Counted from the first letter of the stretch, positions 7,290-14,651 are shown. The stretch is 27,431 nt of DNA from Actinomycetes bacterium (GCA_023432565.1 JAEYUL010000085.1:1-27431); one strand, 5' to 3'. Notes: generated by a model from the sequence alone, not told the origin. Made by a program: numbers and translations.

Positions 7290-7895
7290 GTGGGTGCCGA
7301 CCGTGAGGGACCGTCCGAGCCGGATGTCGGCGTGAGCGGGCCCGAGGTCGTCGACGCCGCGGGCCTGGCGGGCGTGCCCGACGGCTTCCAGCGCCTGTGG
7401 ACGCCCCACCGCATGGCGTACATCGGCGGGGAGAACAAGCCGGTCGACGACGCCGCGGGTCCCGGCTGCCCCTTCTGCCGGATCCCGACGTCGCCGGACG
7501 AGGACGGCCTCGTCGTCGCACGCGGCGCGCGAGCGTACGTCGTGCTCAACCTCTACCCGTACAACCCGGGTCACCTGCTGGTCTGCCCGTACCGGCACGT
7601 CGCCGACTACACGGACCTCGAGGACGCCGAGGTCGCCGAGGTCGCCGCGCTGACGCAGACCGCGATGCGAGTGGTGCGTGCGGTGATGAACCCGAGCGGC
7701 TTCAACCTCGGCATGAACCAGGGTGAGGTCGCGGGTGCCGGGATCGCCGCGCACCTGCACCAGCACGTGGTGCCGCGGTGGGACGGCGACTCCAACTTCC
7801 TGCCCGTCATCGGTCGCAGCCGTGCGCTGCCTGCGTTGCTGTCCGACACGCGCGCGCGGCTCGCGGGCGCGTGGCCCGCACCTGGCGAGGGATGA
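7290..7895 (+). CDS. HIT-domain nucleotide hydrolase/phosphorylase (Ap4A phosphorylase-like)
   Basis: 201 aa. The histidine triad HLHQHVV is at 155-161, with His157 and His159 in the catalytic triad. A CPFC pair (Cys60/Cys63) near the N-terminus suggests zinc binding. The LYPYNPGHLLVCPYRH block and GFNLGMNQG are typical of the branch that includes mycobacterial Rv2613c, described as a diadenosine tetraphosphate phosphorylase. That gene also sits between thrS and pgsA, so a role in removing dinucleoside polyphosphates made by synthetases is plausible. The GTG at 7290 is 3 nt after thrS stops; an in-frame GTG at 7332 is an alternative that leaves the domain intact. Confidence 0.88.
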   Translation: MGADREGPSEPDVGVSGPEVVDAAGLAGVPDGFQRLWTPHRMAYIGGENKPVDDAAGPGCPFCRIPTSPDEDGLVVARGARAYVVLNLYPYNPGHLLVCPYRHVADYTDLEDAEVAEVAALTQTAMRVVRAVMNPSGFNLGMNQGEVAGAGIAAHLHQHVVPRWDGDSNFLPVIGRSRALPALLSDTRARLAGAWPAPGEG

Positions 7896-7902
7896 TCGAC
7901 CC

Positions 7903-8562
7903 GTGCTGAACCGTCTCCGTGGCGCGATGACCCGGATCTTCACGCCGCTCGCCGACGCGCTCCTGCGGCTCGGCGTCTCACCCGACGCCGTCACGATCAC
8001 CGGGACCGTGGTCGTGGTGATCGCCGCGCTGTGGGCGTTCCCGACCGGTCACCTGCTGGCGGGTACCCTCGTGATCACGGTGTTCGTCCTGACCGACTCC
8101 CTCGACGGTGTCATGGCGCGCCGCGCGGGGCGCTCGGGGCCGTGGGGAGCATTCCTCGACTCGACGCTCGACCGGTTCGGCGACGCCGCGATCTTCGGCG
8201 GCCTCGTGCTGTGGTACTTCGGCGACGGCGACGACCGCCTGACCGGGACCCTCGCGCTCGTGTGCCTGATCCTCGGCTCGATCGTGCCGTACGCCCGTGC
8301 ACGCGCTGAAGGTCTGGGCATGACCGCGTCCGGGGGTATCGCCGAGCGTGCGGACCGGCTGCTGCTCGTCCTGACCGCGACCGGTCTCGTCGGCTTCGGG
8401 CTGCCGGTGGCGGTGCTCACCGTCGTCCTGGCCCTGCTGGCCGTCGCGTCCGCGATCACTGTGGTGCAGCGCATGGGCAAGGTACGCACGCAGGCCCGCG
8501 CGCTCACGGGCCCGGCCTCGCACCCCGCGCCCGACGACGGCGGCCGGGGAGAGGGCGCATGA
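7903..8562 (+). CDS. pgsA: Phosphatidylinositol phosphate synthase (CDP-alcohol phosphotransferase)
   Basis: 219 aa integral membrane enzyme. The full CDP-alcohol phosphotransferase signature D65-x2-D68-G69-x2-A72-R73-x8-G82-x3-D86-x3-D90 is intact. Hydrophobic segments at about 28-48, 50-66, 92-107, 115-130 and 145-175 fit a multi-helix membrane fold. In actinobacteria the homologue at this locus joins CDP-diacylglycerol and inositol-1-phosphate to phosphatidylinositol phosphate, the first committed step of phosphatidylinositol and PIM lipids. The frame is open well upstream, but GTG 7903, 7 nt after the HIT gene, gives the family N-terminus. It overlaps the acyltransferase gene by ATGA. Phosphatidylglycerophosphate synthase is the alternative by fold; the neighbouring pimA argues against it. 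Confidence 0.92.
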   Translation: MLNRLRGAMTRIFTPLADALLRLGVSPDAVTITGTVVVVIAALWAFPTGHLLAGTLVITVFVLTDSLDGVMARRAGRSGPWGAFLDSTLDRFGDAAIFGGLVLWYFGDGDDRLTGTLALVCLILGSIVPYARARAEGLGMTASGGIAERADRLLLVLTATGLVGFGLPVAVLTVVLALLAVASAITVVQRMGKVRTQARALTGPASHPAPDDGGRGEGA

Positions 8563-9551
8563 AGGTCGACGTCGGGGCGCTCTACGCCTCCGCCTGGCGC
8601 CTGGCGCCCCGGCTGCCCGGCCCGCTGCTGCGTGGTGCGGCGAACCTCGGTGCCGACGTGGCGTGGCTGCGGCGCGGTGACGGGGTGCGCCGCCTCGAGG
8701 CGAACCTCGCGCGGGTCCGGCCTGACCTGGGCCCGGCGCAGGTGCGGCGGCTGTCGCGCGCGGGGATGCGGTCCTACCTGCGGTACTTCGTCGAGGCGTT
8801 CGCCCTCAGCGGCGCCAGCCAGGAGCAGATCGCCGCACGCGTGCGCACGGTCGACCTGGAGGAGGTCCTGAAGCACACGCGCGAGGGCCGGTCGGTGGTG
8901 CTCGCGCTCGGCCACCTGGGCAACTGGGACCTCGCCGGGGCGTGGGCGACGCGCGCGGTCGCGCCGGTCACGACGGTCGCTGAGCGGCTCGAGCCGCCGG
9001 AGGTGTTCGAGGAGTTCCTGCGCTTTCGTCGGAGCATCGGTCTGCGGATCCTGGCGCTGGGTGAGGGGGACGTGTTCCGCCAGCTCGTGCGCGTCGTCCG
9101 GGGCGACGAGGTGGGCATCGTGCCGCTGCTCGCCGACCGCGACCTGACGTACAAGGGGGTCGAGGTCGACCTGTTCGGTCGCCGCGCGCGGGTCGCGGCC
9201 GGACCGGCTGCACTGAGCGTGGCGACCGGCTGCCCGCTGGTCACGGCGATCATCACGTACGAGCGGCTGCGTGCCGAGCGGCGCCGTCGTGCCGGCACGC
9301 CGTGGGGGATCGTCGTCAGGTTCGTCCCTGTCGAGGCGGCGCCGGCAGGCATGACGCGCGCGGACCAGGTCAAGGCGCTCACCCAGTGCTGGGTCGACGC
9401 CCTCGCGGCGGGCATCGCAGCCAGCCCGCAGGACTGGCACATGCTGCAGCGTGTCTTCGTGGAGGACCTCGACCCGCAGCGGTACGCCGCGACGCGGGCC
9501 CGCGCGGGTGAGCAGGACCCCGCGGAGCGGGCCGGGACGGTGGGGACGTGA
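8559..9551 (+). CDS. Phosphatidylinositol mannoside acyltransferase (LpxL/PatA family)
   Basis: 330 aa, lysophospholipid acyltransferase/LpxL-HtrB superfamily. The catalytic HX4D motif is HLGNWD (His119, Asp124), and the acceptor-site block PLLADRDLTYKGVEVDLFGR follows. Mycobacterial PatA (Rv2611c) at the same position between pgsA and pimA transfers palmitate to the mannose of PIM1/PIM2 on the inner leaflet; the same role is inferred here. It is coupled on both sides: its ATG overlaps the pgsA stop (ATGA), and its stop overlaps the pimA GTG (GTGA). The C-terminal tail after about residue 300 is poorly conserved and charged. Confidence 0.9.
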   Translation: MKVDVGALYASAWRLAPRLPGPLLRGAANLGADVAWLRRGDGVRRLEANLARVRPDLGPAQVRRLSRAGMRSYLRYFVEAFALSGASQEQIAARVRTVDLEEVLKHTREGRSVVLALGHLGNWDLAGAWATRAVAPVTTVAERLEPPEVFEEFLRFRRSIGLRILALGEGDVFRQLVRVVRGDEVGIVPLLADRDLTYKGVEVDLFGRRARVAAGPAALSVATGCPLVTAIITYERLRAERRRRAGTPWGIVVRFVPVEAAPAGMTRADQVKALTQCWVDALAAGIAASPQDWHMLQRVFVEDLDPQRYAATRARAGEQDPAERAGTVGT

Positions 9552-10774
9552 CGGCGGCCGCGCGCCGGCTGCGCGTCGGGATCGTCTGCCCGTACTCGTT
9601 CGACGTGCCCGGCGGCGTCCAGTTCCACGTCCGGGACCTCGCCGAGGCCCTGCTCGCGCGCGGGCACGAGGTCGAGGTGCTCGCGCCCGCCGACGACGAC
9701 ACGCCGGTGCCCGACTACCTGACGGCCGCCGGGCGCGCGGTGCCGGTGCGGTACAATGGCTCGGTCGCGCGGCTGACCTTCGGTCCGGTGACGGCGGCCC
9801 GGACGCGCAAGTGGCTCGAACAGGGCCAGTTCGACGTGCTGCACCTGCACGAGCCCGTGACGCCGAGCCTGTCGATGCTCGCCCTGTGGATCGCCGACGG
9901 ACCGGTGGTCGCGACGTTCCACACGTCGACGGTGCGCTCACGCTCGCTGCAGCTGGCGTTCCCTCTGGTGCGCCAGTCGCTGGAGAAGATCTCCGCACGC
10001 ATCGCGGTCTCGGAGGATGCGCGGCGCACGCTCGTCGACCACCTCGGCGGCGACGCGGTCGTCATCCCGAACGGGGTCTACGTCGACCTCTTCGAGCAGG
10101 CTCAGCCCGATCCGCGCTGGACGGGCACCCCGGACGCGCCGACGATCGCCTTCCTCGGACGCCTCGACGAGCCTCGCAAGGGCCTCGGGGTGCTGCTCGG
10201 TGCGGTCCGGGAGGTGCTCGCGCACCGGCCGGGGGCCCGCTTCCTGGTGGCCGGCCGGGGCGAGAGCGGCCAGACGCAGGCTCGGGACGTCCTGGGCGAC
10301 CAGGCGGGTGCGGTCGAGTTCCTCGGGGGGATCTCCGACGAGGACAAGGCGCGGCTCCTGGCGTCGGTCGACGTGTACGTCGCACCGCAGACCGGTGGCG
10401 AGAGCTTCGGCATCGTGCTGGTCGAGGCGATGAGTGCCGGCGCGGCGGTGGTCGCGAGCGACCTCGGTGCGTTCTCACGCGTGCTCGACGACGGCGCGGC
10501 GGGTGTGCTGTTCCGCACGGGTGACAGCGACGACCTGGCCCGCACGCTCGTGCGTGTGCTGGACGACGGCGAGCTGCGTGAGCGGGTGGCACGTCACGCG
10601 AGCGCGGTCGTGCGTCGCTACGACTGGTCCGCGGTCACCGACCAGGTGCTCGCGGTCTACGAGATGGCCGTCGAGGGCGGGCACGCCCCGGTGGGCGAGG
10701 ACCCCTCGTCGTTGCGCGGCGCGCGGCTCATGGAGCTGCGGCGCAGCCGCGAGACCCGGGGTGAGGCGCGATGA
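9548..10774 (+). CDS. pimA: Phosphatidylinositol alpha-mannosyltransferase
   Basis: 408 aa GT4-family, GT-B fold glycosyltransferase. The N-terminal acceptor domain shows the PGGVQFHV loop (residues 21-28) and HLHEPVTPS. The C-terminal GDP-mannose domain has IPNGV, FLGRLDEPRKGL and the EX7E motif in GGESFGIVLVEAMSAG. PimA transfers the first mannose from GDP-mannose to the 2-position of phosphatidylinositol at the cytosolic membrane face. The gene directly follows the acyltransferase that modifies this product, with a GTGA overlap, and its stop overlaps the next gene by ATGA. Expression is thus strictly linked to PI synthesis. Confidence 0.93.
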   Translation: MTAAARRLRVGIVCPYSFDVPGGVQFHVRDLAEALLARGHEVEVLAPADDDTPVPDYLTAAGRAVPVRYNGSVARLTFGPVTAARTRKWLEQGQFDVLHLHEPVTPSLSMLALWIADGPVVATFHTSTVRSRSLQLAFPLVRQSLEKISARIAVSEDARRTLVDHLGGDAVVIPNGVYVDLFEQAQPDPRWTGTPDAPTIAFLGRLDEPRKGLGVLLGAVREVLAHRPGARFLVAGRGESGQTQARDVLGDQAGAVEFLGGISDEDKARLLASVDVYVAPQTGGESFGIVLVEAMSAGAAVVASDLGAFSRVLDDGAAGVLFRTGDSDDLARTLVRVLDDGELRERVARHASAVVRRYDWSAVTDQVLAVYEMAVEGGHAPVGEDPSSLRGARLMELRRSRETRGEAR

Positions 10775-11427
10775 CCTGGTCCGAGATCGCGGTCGTCGTC
10801 GTGGTCGTCCTGGCGGTGCTGGTCTGGTGGGTGTGGGTCGCGGCTTCTCGTCTCGACCGGCTGCACCGCAAGGTCGGCGCGTCCCGGAGCGTCGTCGAGA
10901 CCCAGCTCACGCGGCGTGCGACGGCCGCCGCCGGGCTCGCGACCTCGGGTCTGCTCGACCCGGTGTCGTCCGTGCTCGTGGGGGAGGCCGCATGGGCCGC
11001 GCTCGGAGCCGAGGGCGCGACGGGTCGGTCGGACGGACCCCCCGAGCTGTTGGCGTTGCTCCTGTCCGACCCGCGCGGCAGCGCCGACCGTGCGCTGTCG
11101 TCGCCGAGCGCCGTCGACGAGGAGGAGCGCGGCCTGGTCGAGAGCGACCTGAGCGCGACTCTGCGCGAGGTGCTCGCCGAGCCGGACGAGGTGGCAGCCC
11201 TGCGCACCGAGCCCGGTGGCGACGAGCTGCTCGACGCGCTCAGCTCGGCCTGGTACCGCGCGGAGATCGCTCGCCGGTTCCACAACGAGGCGGTGCTGCA
11301 GACCCAGCGAGTGCGCCGGGGCCGGTTGGTGCGGCTCCTGCGGCTGGCCGGGCACGCGCCCGAGCCGCGCACGCTCGAGCTCGACGACGCGTGGCCAGCG
11401 GCGCTGCCCCGCCCCGGGGTCGGCTGA
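10771..11427 (+). CDS. LemA-like single-pass membrane protein of unknown function
   Basis: 218 aa. One N-terminal transmembrane helix (about 5-25) is followed by a cytosol-facing helical domain. The block SRLDRLHRKV...SVVETQLTRRATAAAGL just after the helix, and YRAEIARRFHNEAV near the C-terminus, resemble the helix pairs of LemA proteins (RVDEAWSDIDVQLKRR, YN-rich segments). I rate this as distant similarity only. No catalytic motif is seen. Its ATG overlaps the pimA stop (ATGA), making it the last gene of the phosphatidylinositol-mannoside operon, and a tandem hairpin follows. A structural or scaffolding role near PIM synthesis is conjecture based only on position. Confidence 0.75.
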   Translation: MTWSEIAVVVVVVLAVLVWWVWVAASRLDRLHRKVGASRSVVETQLTRRATAAAGLATSGLLDPVSSVLVGEAAWAALGAEGATGRSDGPPELLALLLSDPRGSADRALSSPSAVDEEERGLVESDLSATLREVLAEPDEVAALRTEPGGDELLDALSSAWYRAEIARRFHNEAVLQTQRVRRGRLVRLLRLAGHAPEPRTLELDDAWPAALPRPGVG

Positions 11428-11468
11428 CCATGTCTCGGCCGACCAGGTCGGCTGATGGGTGACGCCCA

Positions 11469-11533
11469 CCGGCACGGCGCGTGCCGGCCGCTGGGCTCCG
11501 GGCGGGTCCGGCGGCACGGCGCCCGCCCGGAGC
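11469..11533 (+). terminator. Tandem hairpin terminator after the PIM operon
   Basis: Two hairpins in a row: CCGGCAC/GTGCCGG (11469-11475/11481-11487, 5-nt loop), then a perfect 12-bp stem (11495-11506/11522-11533, 15-nt loop). They separate the PIM operon from pdxS. Confidence 0.7.
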
Positions 11534-11597
11534 GCTGCGCGCCGTCGGAGTCCGGTGACGCGGTGAGACGTGCGCGCGGCCCCGCGGCGGACGAGCA

Positions 11598-11603
11598 TAG
11601 GAT
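11598..11603 (+). promoter_or_regulatory. Candidate -10 element of the pdxS promoter
   Basis: TAGGAT matches the actinobacterial -10 consensus and lies downstream of the tandem terminator. It would give a leader of about 115 nt. No good -35 is seen. The rest of the 11428-11725 gap holds only the hairpins and GC-rich sequence. Confidence 0.35.
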
Positions 11604-11725
11604 GACCCGGTTCGTCCCGCCGCGGACCGCGGCGTCGGATCGTGCTCGCCGGGCACCGACAGGACGCGCCGAGCGCCCCCAGGCCCGGACACCCCCGTGA
11701 CCGCACTTCTTCTGCGAGGCATGAC

Positions 11726-12652
11726 GTGACCAGCGACAACAGCCAGTCCCTCCCGACGAGCGGCGCCGCGGGCGCCATCGGCACCGCACGCGTCAAGCGC
11801 GGGATGGCCGAGATGCTCAAGGGCGGCGTCATCATGGACGTCGTCACGGCGGAGCAGGCGAAGATCGCCGAGGACGCCGGAGCGGTGGCGGTGATGGCGC
11901 TCGAGCGCGTCCCGGCCGACATCCGCGCGCAGGGCGGCGTCGCGCGCATGAGCGACCCCGACCTGATCGACGGCATCATCGAGGCCGTGTCGATCCCGGT
12001 GATGGCCAAGGCGCGCATCGGGCACTTCGTCGAGGCGCAGGTGCTGCAGAGCCTGGGCGTGGACTACGTCGACGAGTCCGAGGTGCTGACGCCGGCGGAC
12101 TACTCCCACCACATCGACAAGTGGGCCTTCACGGTGCCCTTCGTGTGCGGCGCCACCAACCTCGGGGAGGCGCTGCGCCGGATCACCGAGGGCGCGGCCA
12201 TGATCCGTTCCAAGGGCGAGGCCGGCACGGGCGACGTGTCGAACGCGACGACCCACATGCGCACGCTGCGCGACGAGATCCGCCGGCTGACGTCGTTGCC
12301 CGAGGACGAGCTGTTCCTCGCGGCCAAGGAGCTGCAGGCGCCGTACGACCTCGTCAAGGAGGTCGCCACCGCAGGCAAGCTGCCGGTCGTGCTGTTCACG
12401 GCAGGCGGCATCGCGACGCCCGCCGACGCGGCGATGATGATGCAGCTCGGCGCCGAGGGCGTGTTCGTCGGCTCGGGCATCTTCAAGTCCGGGAACCCGG
12501 CGCAGCGTGCGGCGGCGATCGTCAAGGCCACGACCTTCTACGACGACCCCGACGTCGTCGCCAAGGTGTCGCGCGGTCTGGGGGAGGCCATGGTGGGCAT
12601 CAACGTCGACGACGTGCCCGTGCCGCACCGCCTGGCCGAGCGGGGCTGGTGA
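11726..12652 (+). CDS. pdxS: Pyridoxal 5'-phosphate synthase lyase subunit
   Basis: 308 aa TIM-barrel enzyme. With the glutaminase PdxT it makes PLP from ribose 5-phosphate, glyceraldehyde 3-phosphate and glutamine-derived ammonia. Visible hallmarks are KGGVIMDVV with Asp38, PVMAKARIGH with the Schiff-base Lys95, IRSKGEAGTGDV (phosphate loop) and the second phosphate site FTAGGIATPADAAMMMQLGAEGVFVGSGIFKS. The C-terminus ERGW is typical. GTG 11726 is chosen because GAGG sits 6 nt upstream and homologues begin near SGAAGAIGTARVKRG; the frame stays open to 11642. Its partner pdxT is two genes downstream rather than adjacent. A strong hairpin begins 13 nt after the stop codon. Confidence 0.97.
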   Translation: MTSDNSQSLPTSGAAGAIGTARVKRGMAEMLKGGVIMDVVTAEQAKIAEDAGAVAVMALERVPADIRAQGGVARMSDPDLIDGIIEAVSIPVMAKARIGHFVEAQVLQSLGVDYVDESEVLTPADYSHHIDKWAFTVPFVCGATNLGEALRRITEGAAMIRSKGEAGTGDVSNATTHMRTLRDEIRRLTSLPEDELFLAAKELQAPYDLVKEVATAGKLPVVLFTAGGIATPADAAMMMQLGAEGVFVGSGIFKSGNPAQRAAAIVKATTFYDDPDVVAKVSRGLGEAMVGINVDDVPVPHRLAERGW

Positions 12653-13329
12653 CCTCACACGAGTCGACGAAGGCCGCGGACGACGGATCCGCGGCCTTCG
12701 TCGTGCCCGCGTCGACCGCGGGCGGTCCGGCTGCCGGTGACGCGCCGGCCGGCTCGGTGCCGGGGGAGCGGGACCTCGAGGCGGAGCCTCCCGTCCAAGG
12801 GCTCGGCCCGGACTGGACGCGCGGGCCCGACGGGCTCCTGCACCGGCGCGGAGCCCGCGTGATCCTGCTCGACGAGCACGACCGTGTCCTGTTGATCCGT
12901 GGTCACGACCTCGACCAGCCCGAGCGCTCGTGGTGGTTCGTCGTCGGCGGCGGCATCGACGAGGGAGAGTCGGCGCTCGACGCAGCGGTGCGCGAGGTGC
13001 GCGAGGAGACGGGCATCGAGCTCGCCGCCGACGAGGTGCTCGGACCGGTGTTCACGCGCTCCGCGATCTTCGACTTCTTCCGCGAGCACTGCCGTCAGGA
13101 CGAGGAGATCTTCCTCGCGCGCGTGCCGTCGTCGTCGTTCGTCGTCGAGGACCGCTCCCGCTGGACGACGCTCGAGCAGGACGTGATCGACGAGCTGCGG
13201 TGGTGGACGCTCGCGGAGCTGGCGCTCGTCGAGATCGAGGTGTTCCCCGAGGGCCTCGCGACGCTCGTCGAGAGCCTGCTGCCGCAGTGGGACGGCGTGA
13301 CGCGACACCTGGGTCTTGCGCGGGAGTAG
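12649..13329 (+). CDS. NUDIX hydrolase
   Basis: Up to 226 aa. The complete Nudix box GX5EX7REVXEETGI lies in GGIDEGESALDAAVREVREETGI, preceded by the domain's first strands (RGARVILLDEHDRVLLIRGHD). The family hydrolyses nucleoside diphosphates linked to another moiety; the substrate is not predictable here. The GTG at 12649 overlaps the pdxS stop (GTGA), but the first 50 or so residues are Ala/Gly/Pro-rich and look unlike the domain. A perfect 16-bp hairpin (12665-12703) lies inside this part of the frame. The true start may therefore be GTG 12703 or GTG 12757. Coordinates given are the longest option. Confidence 0.85.
   Translation: MTSHESTKAADDGSAAFVVPASTAGGPAAGDAPAGSVPGERDLEAEPPVQGLGPDWTRGPDGLLHRRGARVILLDEHDRVLLIRGHDLDQPERSWWFVVGGGIDEGESALDAAVREVREETGIELAADEVLGPVFTRSAIFDFFREHCRQDEEIFLARVPSSSFVVEDRSRWTTLEQDVIDELRWWTLAELALVEIEVFPEGLATLVESLLPQWDGVTRHLGLARE
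12665..12703 (+). terminator. Strong hairpin just after pdxS, inside the 5' end of the NUDIX reading frame
   Basis: A perfect 16-bp stem (CGACGAAGGCCGCGGA at 12665-12680, complement at 12688-12703) closes a 7-nt loop, beginning 13 nt after the pdxS stop. It has the form of the other terminators in this window and would reduce or end transcription from pdxS before the NUDIX domain. Confidence 0.7.
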
Positions 13330-13374
13330 CGCAGGCGGCTTCGGGCGTCCGCGCTCGGAGCGTGGGGCCGATCC

Positions 13375-13392
13375 CTCGGGGGCTCGCCCGAG
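13375..13392 (+). terminator. Possible terminator after the NUDIX gene
   Basis: CTCGGG (13375-13380) and CCCGAG (13387-13392) form a 6-bp GC stem with a 6-nt loop, 45 nt after the NUDIX stop. It is modest in length. Confidence 0.35.
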
Positions 13393-13399
13393 ATGCTGG

Positions 13400-13419
13400 T
13401 ACTGGTCAGTAACATGACC
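13400..13419. promoter_or_regulatory. Candidate operator before the aminotransferase
   Basis: Two overlapping inverted repeats occur here: TACTG-GT-CAGTA (13400-13411) and GGTCA-N6-TGACC (13404-13419). They lie just upstream of a -10-like TACGGT, where a TetR- or MarR-type dimer could block the promoter. No such regulator gene is in the window. Confidence 0.45.
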
Positions 13420-13434
13420 GTGACCTGGGGCGCG

Positions 13435-13440
13435 TACGGT
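13435..13440 (+). promoter_or_regulatory. -10 element of a probable leaderless promoter for the aminotransferase
   Basis: TACGGT ends 6 nt before ATG 13447. This spacing fits a transcript starting at the ATG, and there is no Shine-Dalgarno sequence. Confidence 0.45.
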
Positions 13441-13446
13441 CGCGAC

Positions 13447-14631
13447 ATGCCGATCGCCTCTCCCACCTCGCCCGCGCGGTCGATCCCGCGCAGCGGTATC
13501 CGCACCCTCATGGAGCTCGCACTGCGGGACCCGAAGGCCGTCCACCTCGAGATCGGCGAGCCCGACGCCGAGCTGCCGGACCACGTCGTCGACGCCGTGG
13601 CCCAGGCGGCCGCCCGCGGTCAGACGGGCTACTCCTCGAGCCTCGGGCTGGCCGAGCTGCGGGAGGCCGGCGCGGCGCGCATCGCGCAGCGCTCGGGGAT
13701 CGCCGTCGACGCCGGGCACGTCGCCGTGACGCACGGGGCCATGCACGGCCTGGCGATGGCGATGGCGGGGCTCCTGGCGCCCGGTGACGAGGTGCTGCTA
13801 CCCGACCCGACGTTCCCGAACTGGGCGATGGCTGCACGGGCGTGCGGCGCCGTGCCGACCACCTACCTGACGCACGCCGCCGACGGCTTCGTCCCGCAGG
13901 TCGCGGACGTGGAGGCGGCGATCACGGCGCGCACGCGTGCGATCGTCGTGTGCTCGCCCAACAACCCCACCGGCGCGGTGTACCCGGAGGCGACCCTGGC
14001 GGCGCTCGTCGACCTCGCGCGCCGGCACGACCTGTGGGTGCTGTCCGACGAGTGCTACGAGGCGATCACGTTCGGCGTCCCTCACGTGAGCCCCGCCGCC
14101 TACGACACCGACGGTCGTGTGCTCGTCTTCCACTCGATGTCCAAGACCTACGCGATGACGGGCTGGCGGGTGGGCCTGGTCGCACTGCCGGACGCCGACC
14201 TCGTCGAGCTCGTCGGGCAGGTCGCCGAGGCGACGGTCTCCTGCCCGTCGACCGTGGGGCAGCACGCGGCGCTGGCCGCGCTGAGCGGCTCCCAGGAGTG
14301 GGTGCACGACGCGGTCGAGTCCTACTGGGACCGCAGGGACGCGGCGACCGAGCTGCTGAGCGCGCGCGGCGTGCGGTTCCACGAGCCGGACGGCGCGTTC
14401 TACGTCATGGTCGACGTGGCGACCAGCGACACCGAGGGCTTCGCGCGGCGGCTGCTCGAGCGACACCACGTGGCCGTCGCGCCCGGGTCGACGTTCGGCG
14501 TCGGTGCGGACCGCATGGTGCGGGTGAGCCTGGCGGTGGCGCGGCCGGTCCTGCTCGCCGGCCTGTCCGCCCTGGCCGACGAGATCCGCGCGAGCGCGGG
14601 CAGCGGCGGACGCGTGGCAGCCGCGCGCTGA
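13447..14631 (+). CDS. Class I/II pyridoxal phosphate-dependent aminotransferase
   Basis: 394 aa, fold-type I. Lys233 in HSMSKTYAMTGWRVG is the PLP Schiff-base lysine. SPNNPTG (170-176), the Asp201 of SDECYEAI that contacts the pyridine nitrogen, and the C-terminal VRVSLA region are all present. The exact amino acid substrate cannot be read from sequence; aspartate, aromatic and branched-chain enzymes share this layout. In-frame ATGs at 13393 and 13414 would extend the protein, but both lie in the operator/promoter region, and only 13447 has a -10 element 6 nt upstream. The gene stands between pdxS and pdxT, the two PLP synthase genes, so a cofactor user lies inside the cofactor-making locus. 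Confidence 0.9.
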   Translation: MPIASPTSPARSIPRSGIRTLMELALRDPKAVHLEIGEPDAELPDHVVDAVAQAAARGQTGYSSSLGLAELREAGAARIAQRSGIAVDAGHVAVTHGAMHGLAMAMAGLLAPGDEVLLPDPTFPNWAMAARACGAVPTTYLTHAADGFVPQVADVEAAITARTRAIVVCSPNNPTGAVYPEATLAALVDLARRHDLWVLSDECYEAITFGVPHVSPAAYDTDGRVLVFHSMSKTYAMTGWRVGLVALPDADLVELVGQVAEATVSCPSTVGQHAALAALSGSQEWVHDAVESYWDRRDAATELLSARGVRFHEPDGAFYVMVDVATSDTEGFARRLLERHHVAVAPGSTFGVGADRMVRVSLAVARPVLLAGLSALADEIRASAGSGGRVAAAR

Positions 14632-14639
14632 CCCCGACC

Positions 14640-14645
14640 TAGGAT
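14640..14645 (+). promoter_or_regulatory. -10 element of a probable leaderless promoter for pdxT
   Basis: TAGGAT begins 9 nt after the aminotransferase stop and ends exactly 6 nt before the pdxT GTG at 14652. This gives pdxT a promoter of its own. Confidence 0.5.
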
Positions 14646-14651
14646 CGGGGG

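Noticed and set aside
4974..8000. 1008-aa open frame on the minus strand opposite thrS and HIT
   Set aside because: It mirrors the codon structure of thrS, is extremely Arg/Val/Asp-rich with no domain, and thrS is unmistakable on the plus strand. High GC leaves antisense frames open.
8049..9998. 649-aa minus-strand frame opposite pgsA, the acyltransferase and pimA
   Set aside because: Antisense shadow of three motif-confirmed genes; no recognisable domain.
11428..11725. Small gene or PLP-sensing leader before pdxS
   Set aside because: The open frames have shadow-like composition; the only structures are the terminators. No known PLP riboswitch class applies.
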